Position numbers and translations under genes: made by a program. The notes below the pieces were generated by a model that was given only the letters and a program-made list of their open reading frames with translations, did no database searches and was not told the DNA's origin. Shown here piece after piece: positions 17,615 to 25,421 of a stretch of 64,000 bases of DNA (position 1 is the first letter of the stretch; the number at the start of each line of letters is the position of its first letter). This stretch comes from Candidatus Enterococcus murrayae (lineage in GTDB: Bacteria > Bacillota > Bacilli > Lactobacillales > Enterococcaceae), in assembly GCF_017315985.1 (NCBI RefSeq), contig NZ_JAFLVR010000008.1, positions 82,659 through 146,658 of the forward strand. Reading direction: 5' to 3'.

Positions 17615-18602
17615 TTGGCATAATAAAATGTAAAATCCGAGCAAGTGTTTTTTGCAGGATCTCTGAAACTTTTGGATGGGACAGAAGATAAGTGATAAAG
17701 ACGCTGCCAGCCACTAAGAGAGCCAAATGAAGTGCCGGATTTTTTTCGAATTGTGTGAATTCTACTAAGGGCGACACTAGATAGACATGGAGCAGATAGA
17801 TCGCCAAGGTCCGCTGTCCCCATTTTGTGAAAAAATGCGGCTTGTTGTTGACCAGGGCCAGAAAAACAAAGATAAACGCAAATCCTATCACGTATAAAAA
17901 GATAATCGTTAACAGGTTTTGCAGTAAAGGAACAGGAAAGAAAGCATAAGCCCGATCCCGCCATAAAAGCTCCGGCGGCAAATTGTTTTTTGTCCAAAAA
18001 TAGGCATTCACGATCCCAAAGATAATGATGCCAAAGCTGATAGCCTTTCTAAAAGGAACCTTGCGGATGCGGGCAACATGATCTGGTGTGGTGAAATAGC
18101 CGGCTAAGAAATAGGGCAGGAAGCCCAAGGTTCGAGCCATTGCCATATACGTTCCAAACTCAGTCAGGAAACCCGAAAAAATCCCGACAATAAAGCTTAA
18201 AATTAAGATTCTTCGTACTTTTACGAGGTCTGGTAGCAATAAACGCCAGATAAACATACAATATAAGTACCAAAGGGTCCAACCCGGACTCAGGATCATG
18301 AATTGATCGATTTTACCGATAGCCAGCATGATCAGCGTTAAAATTAGATTTAACAGCAGATAAGGCACTAGGAAGGTTTCCACCGCAGTGGAGCGGCCTT
18401 TGGCTAATTTTTTTGAGAAATAACCAGAAATAAAGATAAAAACGGGCATATGGAATAGGTAGATAAAGACGTAGAGAAACTCTCCGATCTTGTTATCTAA
18501 ACGAAAATATTCCAATGCGTGTCCTAAGACCACGAGCAAAATCAAGATTCCCCGAATATTGTCGAAAAGGTATTCGCGATTCGGTTTTGTGATTGTGGAC
18601 AC
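17592..18602 (-). CDS. Acyltransferase family 3 membrane protein (fucose 4-O-acetylase-like)
   Basis: Multi-spanning O-acyltransferase family 3 protein, about 336 aa, about ten hydrophobic spans. Typical N-terminus NREYLFDNIRGILILLVVLGHALEY with the conserved His (about residue 28), and FHMPVFIFISGYF (about 50-62). It probably acetylates a cell-envelope glycan. Start: the ribosome site AAGGAGG (18608-18602) overlaps the in-frame GTG at 18602, leaving no spacer. An ATC at 18593-18591 would have an 8-base spacer. No ATG is available in this frame before the conserved region, so the start is uncertain. It is transcribed towards the alcohol dehydrogenase gene. Confidence 0.82.
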   Translation of the reverse strand: MSTITKPNREYLFDNIRGILILLVVLGHALEYFRLDNKIGEFLYVFIYLFHMPVFIFISGYFSKKLAKGRSTAVETFLVPYLLLNLILTLIMLAIGKIDQFMILSPGWTLWYLYCMFIWRLLLPDLVKVRRILILSFIVGIFSGFLTEFGTYMAMARTLGFLPYFLAGYFTTPDHVARIRKVPFRKAISFGIIIFGIVNAYFWTKNNLPPELLWRDRAYAFFPVPLLQNLLTIIFLYVIGFAFIFVFLALVNNKPHFFTKWGQRTLAIYLLHVYLVSPLVEFTQFEKNPALHLALLVAGSVFITYLLSHPKVSEILQKTLARILHFIMPNKNGDSS

Positions 18603-18717
18603 CTCCTTCAGATTCCGTTATGCTTAAGAAGCAGACTATGATGGTCTACTTTGTCTATTGTAGCATGAAAAGTCGAGTTCTATGGGATTATCTTGGAATT
18701 ATTTGGAGGATACAGCG

Positions 18718-19590
18718 ATGCGCTATTCAGCGAAATTTGTCAAAAATGTTTTTAAAGTGATCAATATGAAAAAACTTGTAGGGGCAACGATGGTCGCTCC
18801 GCCAAAGCGGCGACGCCTAATTACTCGTCAGCTTTCTCAAACGGATATCCCACAAAAAATCACAGAGATCGATGGGCATCAGTTGATCACGTTATTTCCC
18901 GGACACCCGACGAAGCGCCATGTGTTCTATCTGCATGGGGGCGGTTATGCATTAGAGGCTTCCCCGTTTCATAAAGAGATCCAAGAACGGTTCGTTAAGC
19001 GCTATAATCTAAAAGTTAGTTACTTTGATTATCCTCTGGCACCGGAAAATACGGCGGAGAAAACCGTGCCTTTAACGGAGATGGCCTTTAGACAATTAAC
19101 TTATTTGTATCCGGATGACTGCTTTTTCTTGTTTGGTGATTCCGCAGGCGGCGGCTTGGCAATGAGTTTGGCTCAGCATCTGCGCAATATTGCTCTGCCG
19201 AAACGCCCAAAAAAAATGGCATTGGCGTCACCCTGGCTGGATGCTTCCTTAAGCGACCCGCGTTCACAGGAGCTTCAAGAAAAGGACGTCCTGTTGGAAA
19301 AAGATCTGTTAGCTGAAGCAGGCGAGAACTATGCCGGCGAGCTGCCTTTAACAGACCCAATGGTTTCACCTATCTACGGAAATTTCGATGATTTGGGTGA
19401 ATTATTGGTAGTGGCAGGAACAGATGAAATTCTGTATCCGGATGTATTACGTCTAAAGGATCGGATCAAGCGCAGTCAGAAAACAACCATGCATTTGGAA
19501 GTGGTAGAAGGCATGATGCATGATTTTGTCGTTTACCCATTGAAAGAATCGCTCCCGTATGTTGATCAAATCGGGGAGTTTTACCAGTAA
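18718..19590 (+). CDS. Alpha/beta hydrolase, hormone-sensitive-lipase-like esterase
   Basis: About 290 aa. Oxyanion-hole HGGGYALEASPFH (about 73-85), nucleophile GDSAGGGLAM (about 142-151), acid GTDEILYPD (about 241) and His in EGMMHDFVVYP (about 270) form the HSL-family catalytic set. ATG 18718 with GGAGGA at 18705-18710 is preferred over ATG 18682. Carboxylesterase activity is likely; the natural ester is unknown. The next gene starts 45 bp downstream and may be co-transcribed. Confidence 0.85.
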   Translation: MRYSAKFVKNVFKVINMKKLVGATMVAPPKRRRLITRQLSQTDIPQKITEIDGHQLITLFPGHPTKRHVFYLHGGGYALEASPFHKEIQERFVKRYNLKVSYFDYPLAPENTAEKTVPLTEMAFRQLTYLYPDDCFFLFGDSAGGGLAMSLAQHLRNIALPKRPKKMALASPWLDASLSDPRSQELQEKDVLLEKDLLAEAGENYAGELPLTDPMVSPIYGNFDDLGELLVVAGTDEILYPDVLRLKDRIKRSQKTTMHLEVVEGMMHDFVVYPLKESLPYVDQIGEFYQ

Positions 19591-19635
19591 TGACTGCTTC
19601 ATGTTAGGAGCAATACACTTGATAGGAGGGGAAGG

Positions 19636-20250
19636 ATGGCACAAAAATCACGTTCACGCGCACCATGGCAGCAGAAGGTAATCCAAATACTGCCTGTCAT
19701 TGGTTTAGCGGCGTTTGTTTTTATATTGATCTACACACGACGCTCCGGGATGTTTAGCTCGGTAGCGGATCTGCAACATTTTATCAGGAATTTTGGTAAC
19801 TTTGCTATTGCAGCCTTCATCGTCGTGCAAGCGATCCAGCCGATCATTCCTTTTCTGCCTGGTGGGATTGCGACGATTGTTGGAATGCTGATGTTTGGCA
19901 ATATTCCTGGGATTATATATAGTTATATTGGACTGGTGATAGGAGAAATCGGCCTGTTCTTATTGGTACGACGCTTTGGTCCAAAGTTTGCCCGTCTTGT
20001 TTTGTCTGAGAAGAATTTTCAAAAATTTGAAGCGACTTTACAGGGGCATACACAGGACATCAAGAAATTGTTGATCATCTGCTTCATTTTTCCATTCTTA
20101 CCAGACGACCTGACGTGTCTGGTGGCGGGAATGACCGATCTTTCTTTTCGGGAGTACCTGAAGATCATTTTGCTATTTAAGCTTTGGTCTGTGGGAGCAT
20201 ATGGCTACTTCTGTCTGTTTGTCTTGAACAAAACGTTGACTGGTATGTAG
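19636..20250 (+). CDS. TVP38/TMEM64 (VTT domain) membrane protein
   Basis: 204 aa, with N-terminal span at about 17-34 and further spans to the C-terminus. The VTT/DedA-like core is visible: QPIIPFLPGGIATIVGMLMFG (about 73-93) and FPFLPDDLTCLVAGMTDLSFREYL (about 154-178), with the conserved Pro/Asp/Gly pattern. These proteins act in membrane lipid handling. GGAGGGGAAGG precedes ATG 19636. A second member of the family lies at 50070. Confidence 0.85.
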   Translation: MAQKSRSRAPWQQKVIQILPVIGLAAFVFILIYTRRSGMFSSVADLQHFIRNFGNFAIAAFIVVQAIQPIIPFLPGGIATIVGMLMFGNIPGIIYSYIGLVIGEIGLFLLVRRFGPKFARLVLSEKNFQKFEATLQGHTQDIKKLLIICFIFPFLPDDLTCLVAGMTDLSFREYLKIILLFKLWSVGAYGYFCLFVLNKTLTGM

Positions 20251-20264
20251 AATAATCAAGAAAG

Positions 20265-20297
20265 AGAACTGATTTTTTTTAAATCAGTTCTTTATTA
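20265..20297 (+). terminator. Terminator after the TVP38 gene
   Basis: AGAACTGATTT (20265-20275) pairs with AAATCAGTTCT (20281-20291), followed by a T-rich stretch. Confidence 0.8.
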
Positions 20298-20318
20298 TAG
20301 TGTTTGGGAGGAAATAGC

Positions 20319-21269
20319 ATGATTCGTTATGGGATTTTAAGTACCGCACAAGTGGTTCCGCGTTTTGTGGCGGGAGTAAAAGAGAGTAAGGAAGGCATCG
20401 TTTCAGCGATCGCCTCGCGAGGAATCGAAAAGGCCCAAAAAATGGCGCAGGAATTAGATATTCCCAATGCTTTTGGCAGCTATGAAGAGCTGTGTCAAAG
20501 CGAAGATGTCGATATCGTGTATGTGGCGGTCTATAATAAGGCACATTATGAAGCGGCAAAATTGGCATTATTGAATCATAAGCATGTTTTGTTGGAAAAG
20601 CCTTTTACTATGACGCTTGCACAAGCAGAAGAGCTATTTGCGATCGCCGAAGAACGCAAGCTGTTCTTGATGGAAGCTCAAAAAGCTCTTTTTTTGCCAA
20701 TCACCCATCAAATTCAGCAAATCATTCAAGCGGGAAAAATCGGTGCCGTTCGATGGTTGGACTCGGTAACGGCGTATCCCAACATTGATCATATTTCTTG
20801 GTTTCGTGATCTGAGTGCGGGTGGCGGTATCTTTCGCGGTGCGGGAACCTATCCGTTAGAATACATGCAGCATTTACTAAAGGCCTCGCCAGCTGAGTTC
20901 AAGGGAACATTGACTTTTCCAGAAGGGCAATCGGATGCTCAGGCACAAGTAACATTGAGCTTTCCCAATGGCGTGTTGGGCACCATCTTTTTGACGGTTG
21001 ATTTAGATTTACCCAAACAGATGATTATTTATGGGGACAAGGGCAAAATCATTGTTCCTGATTTTTGGAAGACGGACACTGCTGAGATTGAGTATCGGGA
21101 TGGCCAGCGGGAAACATTGCACAGCAGCCAGAACAGCGAATTTGTTTTTGAAGTGGATCATGTGAATGCGTGTTTGAAGCAAGGACGGCTAGAAAGTCCA
21201 GTTGTCACAAAGGAGCTGACCTTAAAAACAGTAGCGATGACTGAAGCAATCTATAAAAGCAATCTATAA
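20319..21269 (+). CDS. Gfo/Idh/MocA-family oxidoreductase
   Basis: NAD(P)-dependent sugar or polyol oxidoreductase, about 317 aa. N-terminal Rossmann fold RYGILSTAQVVPRF (about 3-16), cofactor motif HVLLEKPFTMT with the EKP signature (about 90-100), and a C-terminal substrate domain including GGGIFRGAGTYPLEYMQHLL. GGGAGGA at 20306-20312 sets ATG 20319; the upstream TTG at 20304 overlaps that site. It stands alone between terminators. The substrate is unknown. Confidence 0.85.
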   Translation: MIRYGILSTAQVVPRFVAGVKESKEGIVSAIASRGIEKAQKMAQELDIPNAFGSYEELCQSEDVDIVYVAVYNKAHYEAAKLALLNHKHVLLEKPFTMTLAQAEELFAIAEERKLFLMEAQKALFLPITHQIQQIIQAGKIGAVRWLDSVTAYPNIDHISWFRDLSAGGGIFRGAGTYPLEYMQHLLKASPAEFKGTLTFPEGQSDAQAQVTLSFPNGVLGTIFLTVDLDLPKQMIIYGDKGKIIVPDFWKTDTAEIEYRDGQRETLHSSQNSEFVFEVDHVNACLKQGRLESPVVTKELTLKTVAMTEAIYKSNL

Positions 21270-21285
21270 AAACAATCAAAAGTGA

Positions 21286-21315
21286 TTGTCAAAGGCTACA
21301 TGGATGTGCTATAGT
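21286..21315 (+). promoter_or_regulatory. Strong extended -10 promoter of the candidate ncRNA
   Basis: TTGTCA (21286-21291), 18-base spacer, TGC-TATAGT (21307-21315). No coding start follows; the nearest downstream structure is a terminator, which implies a short non-coding transcript. Confidence 0.65.
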
Positions 21316-21321
21316 TTGTCT

Positions 21322-21497
21322 CATGCGACGAGTCGAGTGGATCTGAAAAATGATCCTTCGATACCAGAGGCACAATGACGCAAGTCACCTGTCGGATTTC
21401 AGGGTGTCGGAAAGAAGCTTAGTGGACGAAGAACCTTTCTATCAAATTTTTGATACTGGTGAACCCCTCTTAGAATTTATTCTAAGAGGGGTTTTTT
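21322..21497 (+). ncRNA. Candidate stand-alone small RNA, about 175 nt, unknown family
   Basis: The region runs from a good promoter to a strong terminator with no gene after it on this strand. Internal foldable pieces: GGATC/GATCC hairpin (about 21338-21355), a TGAC-GCAA-GTCA hairpin with a GNRA-type loop (about 21376-21387) flanked by AGG/CCT, and CCTG/CAGG (about 21388-21403). A 15-codon frame (ATG 21375 to TAG 21422, peptide MTQVTCRISGCRKEA, AGAGG just upstream) is present and may or may not be used. I could not match it to 6S, SRP, tmRNA, T-box or a known riboswitch core. Confidence 0.55.
21462..21497 (+). terminator. Terminator of the candidate ncRNA
   Basis: AACCCCTCTTAGAAT (21462-21476) is perfectly complementary to 21479-21493 and ends in a T-run. 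Confidence 0.9.
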
Positions 21498-21559
21498 CAT
21501 ATCTACTATTCTGCTAAACATCTTGTTCAAAAATAAAGGATTCTGCTCAAATGCAATAC

Positions 21560-21675
21560 ATTACAAAAAGCAGAACTGGCAGCTAGCTCAGTATAGAGGA
21601 GATTTTTTAGAACCAAAAAAATTTATTTTCGTACGCCTACCATTTTTCTAATCACGCTAAAGTATGAAGAAAAAC
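21560..21675 (-). repeat. Dispersed hairpin repeat, inverted copy
   Basis: Read on the minus strand this has the family order: TTTAGCGTGATTAG, AATGGTAGGCG, hairpin ATTTTTTT...GGTTCT...AAAAAAT, CTGAGCTAGCTGCCAGTTC. It matches copies A and B at 3.8-4.0 kb. The 21498-21881 gap otherwise holds only the hairpins listed next. Confidence 0.65.
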
Positions 21676-21677
21676 TG

Positions 21678-21718
21678 GCAAAAAAAAAGACGATCGAATA
21701 TGTCGGTCGATCGTCTTT
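21678..21718 (-). terminator. Terminator for the Mga-like regulator gene
   Basis: AAAGACGATCGA (21686-21697) pairs with TCGATCGTCTTT (21707-21718); on the minus strand it is followed by eight or more Ts. Confidence 0.8.
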
Positions 21719-21720
21719 GT

Positions 21721-21756
21721 CAGTTAGTTTTTAATTTTGGAAAGAGAAACTAACTG
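21721..21756. repeat. Inverted repeat CAGTTAGTTT/AAACTAACTG
   Basis: Perfect 10-bp arms (21721-21730 and 21747-21756), directly beside the minus-strand terminator. It may be an extra stem of the same 3' end. A further motif block at about 21796-21845 resembles the element downstream of deoB. Confidence 0.5.
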
Positions 21757-21881
21757 AGGACAGTATAGCATAAAAGCAGTTTTTACTTTCGAGGACATTT
21801 ATCGGCCAAGCGGCAGTTTAGCCGGCTCATTCTCTGAAATGAACAAAAAGTTAGATTTATGCTCTGAAACTGTGCGTAATT

Positions 21882-23390
21882 TTAGTTTAATTGCGGCTGT
21901 TTATTTTTTTGAATCATGATTTTTCGAACCATCGCTTGAAAATTTTTCAAGTCTTCATACTTGTCTTTGCACTCCAAAAAGAGGATCGGCTTGTTTTTAC
22001 TATTTTGGACTGGGAAGAATTTATTGGTACTGATGATCAAATCGACGGATTCATCTGCCAGTAAAAAACGATTAGGATCAACAAAGTTCAATTTGACTAG
22101 ACCGCCAGTACTTTTCGTAAAGAATTTTTTTAGCCAAATAGAATTGAACTCGCCCTTTGAATCGTCGATGAAGATCGATAATTCGTATTCTGTCATAAAT
22201 TCATTGGCGATGCTCAAGGCCGCGTAAAGAAAGATCGCGTAGTCAAGCTGGGAATAGATCAAACTATTTCGCGGACAAATGGATTCAAAACGCAGGCGTA
22301 GGTTTTCTTGGACGATTGCCATGTCCTCGGGATAAAGATTGTAATGCTCACCGATCGGTACATAGTTGTAAAAGCTTTTGAATAATAGTCGTGTGTGAAT
22401 GACATACAGTTCCTTTTCCAACTCCTCATAGTCAAATTGGAAGTGGTTAAAGAGCAGGCCAATATTCTGAAAGAAAAATTGATTGGCTTGATAAATATTG
22501 GAGTCGATTTCTTTGTGGTACTTTTTAAGCGCTTGATAGAATTTATTGTTTCGATAAAAGACCATTTTTGATTGTAGGAATAATAGCATAAAGCACAATT
22601 CATCTTTGAAATTTGGATAGGCCAGCACATTTTCTTCAGTAATAAAATCGAAATGCTGGACGAATTCGTTCCCAATGAGGATCGACTCGATCGGCAGTTC
22701 ATTGTTTTTGATCTTTTGATCAGCTAAATAGCGAATCAGTGTAATGTCTACTAGATAGTCATATTGAACCTTGGTGATGGGATCGATTTGATCAGCTAAT
22801 AAAAAACTAAGCTTCTCAAAAATAAAATTTTTCTCTGGTGAGTTTTCAATATTGAAGGGGTGACCATAACCGCCGTACAGCTGCCAAAAGAAACTCAAAA
22901 AGAACAGGCGAATGGTTGGCTCCAGCCCGGATAATACTAGCTCGCCATTTCGGATATGAAGATCGATATTCGCTTCTTTAAGGAAATCCCGGACCTCATA
23001 CACATCCTTTTTCAAGGTCGAATAGCTTAAATTATAGGTATCCATCAAAGAATCCATGGTATTTTCTTTGTTTAGCAGCAGACCTTCAAGCAGGTCGATC
23101 TTGATGGAAATATGATAGATGGCTAAGGATAATTCTTTATTTTCAGCGTAGCTGCTTTGAATGATTTGGTAGCTTCGATCTGAGAGAACAAGAGGGGCAG
23201 AGCCGATTCGTTTGCCCACCTCATCGGACAGTACCGTTAAGCGGTCCAAATATTTTAATGTCGTTCGTTTCTCAAAGCCGACCTGCTCTGAGATTTCATT
23301 GATATCGTGGAAGCCGGGATTCTCTTTTAAATAGGTGAAAATAGCGAAAAGCGCCTGACTTTCAAAATCCAATAATACATCAATGCTCAT
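21882..23390 (-). CDS. Mga-like helix-turn-helix regulator
   Basis: About 502 aa with two N-terminal winged-helix regions: LKENPGFHDINEISEQVGFEKRTTLKYLDRL (about 20-50) and MDSLMDTYNLSYSTLKKDVYEVRDFLKEANI (about 110-140). PRD-like helical regions and a C-terminal EIIB-like segment follow, the Mga/PRD virulence-regulator layout. ATG 23390 is set by AAGGAG 9 bases upstream; ATG 23411 lies before that site. The gene is divergent from gadC, so it may control the glutamate decarboxylase operon. That link rests on position only. Its leader contains a copy of the dispersed repeat. Confidence 0.8.
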   Translation of the reverse strand: MSIDVLLDFESQALFAIFTYLKENPGFHDINEISEQVGFEKRTTLKYLDRLTVLSDEVGKRIGSAPLVLSDRSYQIIQSSYAENKELSLAIYHISIKIDLLEGLLLNKENTMDSLMDTYNLSYSTLKKDVYEVRDFLKEANIDLHIRNGELVLSGLEPTIRLFFLSFFWQLYGGYGHPFNIENSPEKNFIFEKLSFLLADQIDPITKVQYDYLVDITLIRYLADQKIKNNELPIESILIGNEFVQHFDFITEENVLAYPNFKDELCFMLLFLQSKMVFYRNNKFYQALKKYHKEIDSNIYQANQFFFQNIGLLFNHFQFDYEELEKELYVIHTRLLFKSFYNYVPIGEHYNLYPEDMAIVQENLRLRFESICPRNSLIYSQLDYAIFLYAALSIANEFMTEYELSIFIDDSKGEFNSIWLKKFFTKSTGGLVKLNFVDPNRFLLADESVDLIISTNKFFPVQNSKNKPILFLECKDKYEDLKNFQAMVRKIMIQKNKQPQLN

Positions 23391-23401
23391 GAATGAACAC
23401 T

Positions 23402-23478
23402 CCTTTTTCATAATAGGGATTCATTTTTAATAGATAGAACTCGTCTGATTTTCATGCCGCATACCATTTTCTTCACAG
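23402..23478 (-). repeat. Dispersed repeat copy in the Mga-like gene leader
   Basis: On the minus strand: GAAAATGGTATGCGGCATG then AAAATCAGAC ... TTAAAAATGAATCC ... ATGAAAAAGGAG. This closely matches the tandem-array unit (GGAATGGTATACGGCATG, AAAATAAGACTC, AAAAATGAATACTTA), and like the last array unit it ends in the ribosome site of the gene. Confidence 0.6.
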
Positions 23479-23822
23479 GCGAAAACGGACCGATTGGCAT
23501 CCTCCAAGTTCAACAGTATAAGGGGACAGCATTAAAGGAGGACTAAGGACTATGTGAAAGTTGATTTAGAGATGTCTGCGAGGATTCTCTTTTTTTTAGG
23601 CTTTATTTGTGAGGTCTATCATTTGCTGCAAAAAAAGGGACGGTTTGTTCCAAAAATTTGCGGTGATTTGCTGCACAATTCAGACCTTTTTCTTTTTTTC
23701 TTAAAAAGCGTTTTTATATTGTGAGAAAAGACGAGAGAAAGTGGCGATGAATAAAGGGTTTCTGCCATTATGATGGGAGTATTTCTTTTAATAAACCTTC
23801 TAATAGAGGGCTGAAACACGGT

Positions 23823-23850
23823 TTGACTTTGATTTATATAAGGCTAATAT
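23823..23850 (+). promoter_or_regulatory. gadC promoter
   Basis: TTGACT (23823-23828), 16-base spacer, TAATAT (23845-23850); transcription should begin near 23857, about 55 bases before the gadC start. Confidence 0.65.
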
Positions 23851-23865
23851 GATGGCTGTAGTTCG

Positions 23866-23879
23866 GAAGTGCGCACTTC
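23866..23879. promoter_or_regulatory. 14-bp palindrome in the gadC leader
   Basis: GAAGTGCGCACTTC is a perfect palindrome about 10-20 bases after the predicted start of transcription. The position suits a repressor or a short RNA stem controlling gadCB. Confidence 0.5.
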
Positions 23880-23910
23880 GATTGCAATGAATTTAAAGGA
23901 TGTGTCACAA

Positions 23911-25386
23911 ATGAATAACGAAGAGAAGACCACCTCTTTAAGCGATCATAACCAGCTTACAGGTGTTCAATTGTTCTCAATGACTACTTCAATGGTCATG
24001 ACTGTCTACGGGTTTGCGGCTTTTGCTAAACAAGGACCAACAGCTTTGTTCTTCCTATTTTTAGCAGGTATTCTATGGTTTATTCCCGTAACACGTTCCG
24101 CTGGTGAAATGGCTTCGATCGATGGTTGGAGCAAAGGCGGGATCTTTACTTGGGGACGTCACATGTTAGGGGAACGTCTTGGTTGGTCAGCACTATTTTA
24201 TCAATGGATCCATATTACTGTTGGTATGTGTACCATGATGTATTTCATCATTGGTTGTTTATCAATCACGTTCAATGTTCCAGTTATCAATACGAATCCA
24301 TTGTTCAAATTCATCATTATGATGGTCATTTTGTGGGGCTTGATCTTCGCACAACAACGAGGAACAAAGATCACAGGGAAAATCGCGCAATGGAGTTTTA
24401 CGATTGGTGTCATTATTCCAGTCTTTCTATTATTGTTTTTAACGATCACTTATTTGGTTAAGGGCAATCCAATGCTGATCAAAATCAATCCGCATACGAT
24501 CCTGCCATCAAGCTGGAGCGGTAATGTATTAGTTGGATTTGTTCCATTTATCTTAGCCTTTGCGGGTGCTGAAGGATCAGCGACTCACGTAAAAGATTTA
24601 AAGAAACCTTCTGTTTATCCGAAAGTCATGATGGCTTTGGCGATTTGTGCGATTGCATCTGATATTATCGGAACAATCTCAATCGGAGCCACGATTCCAA
24701 ACGCTAAAATCCAATTAAGTACAGGGATTGTTTATGCTTATGGGGCTTTGGTCCAACAATTTCCATGGATCAATGTTGTCTTTATTGAACGTTTAATTGG
24801 GCTATTACTTGCGATCGGAATCATCGGCGAAATCAGCAGCTGGGTCGTTGGACCAAATGCTGGGATGTATGAAGCGGCTAAAGAGGGGTATTTGCCAGAA
24901 CGTTTCGCAAAAACGAATGCTTACGGCGTTGAAACGAATGTTATGGTCTTGCAAGGTGTGATCGTTTCGATCATGGCTGCACTATTGACTTTCGGTGCTG
25001 GCGGCGATAAATCAAATCTTTCATTCCAAACAGCGATGAGTTTGACCGTTGCATTGTATACCTTAATGTATATGCTGATGTTCGTTACTTATTTGGTTTT
25101 AGTATTCAAACATGACGATTTGAATCGGACATTCCGTGCCGCAAAATCAAAAGTAATGCGTGTCATCATGGGTGTTTTAGGTCTCGTTTTATCAGCTTTC
25201 GGGTTTATCGTAACATTCTTCCCGCCAGCTGCTTACAGTGCACAGCAAAAACATACGTACCTAACATTGTTGTTGACCGCGTTTGTTGTTGTTTTCTTCA
25301 TTCCATTGATCATGTATCAATTCCATGGAAACTGGACACTTCATCATCATGATAAATCTGGAGATTTACATCACCAAGCTCATTAA
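23911..25386 (+). CDS. gadC: Glutamate:GABA antiporter
   Basis: Membrane exchanger of the APC family which imports glutamate and exports GABA, completing the decarboxylation proton cycle. About 491 aa with about 12 spans. The first span region has TTSMVMTVYGFAAFAKQGPTALFF (about 26-50). The C-terminus is unusually histidine-rich (seven His in the last 21 residues), where the E. coli protein has its pH-sensing C-plug. ATG 23911 has AAAGGA 10 bases upstream; the longer frame from GTG 23869 has no ribosome site and would include the palindrome. It is 35 bp from gadB, in one operon. Confidence 0.93.
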   Translation: MNNEEKTTSLSDHNQLTGVQLFSMTTSMVMTVYGFAAFAKQGPTALFFLFLAGILWFIPVTRSAGEMASIDGWSKGGIFTWGRHMLGERLGWSALFYQWIHITVGMCTMMYFIIGCLSITFNVPVINTNPLFKFIIMMVILWGLIFAQQRGTKITGKIAQWSFTIGVIIPVFLLLFLTITYLVKGNPMLIKINPHTILPSSWSGNVLVGFVPFILAFAGAEGSATHVKDLKKPSVYPKVMMALAICAIASDIIGTISIGATIPNAKIQLSTGIVYAYGALVQQFPWINVVFIERLIGLLLAIGIIGEISSWVVGPNAGMYEAAKEGYLPERFAKTNAYGVETNVMVLQGVIVSIMAALLTFGAGGDKSNLSFQTAMSLTVALYTLMYMLMFVTYLVLVFKHDDLNRTFRAAKSKVMRVIMGVLGLVLSAFGFIVTFFPPAAYSAQQKHTYLTLLLTAFVVVFFIPLIMYQFHGNWTLHHHDKSGDLHHQAH

Positions 25387-25421
25387 CAATAGTCAGATAA
25401 AATTACAAGGGGATTATCAAT

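Larger units (their letters stand above)
23391..23910. other. Divergent regulatory gap between the Mga-like gene and gadC
   Basis: About 520 bases without a credible gene; open frames here have no ribosome site or family. It holds the repeat copy in the regulator leader, a cre-like AAAAAGCGTTTTTA (about 23703-23716), the gadC promoter and a 14-bp palindrome, listed separately. An AAAGGAGG-like word at about 23534 is followed only by ATG-TGA, so no small gene is called. Confidence 0.6.

Noticed and set aside
21322..21497. 6S RNA, SRP RNA or a riboswitch
   Set aside because: No long 6S-type closing stem, no SRP GGAAGGAAGC-type core, and no downstream gene for a riboswitch; left as unknown ncRNA.
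23530..23566. Small gene after AAAGGAGG in the gadC upstream region
   Set aside because: The only ATG at a suitable distance is followed at once by TGA.
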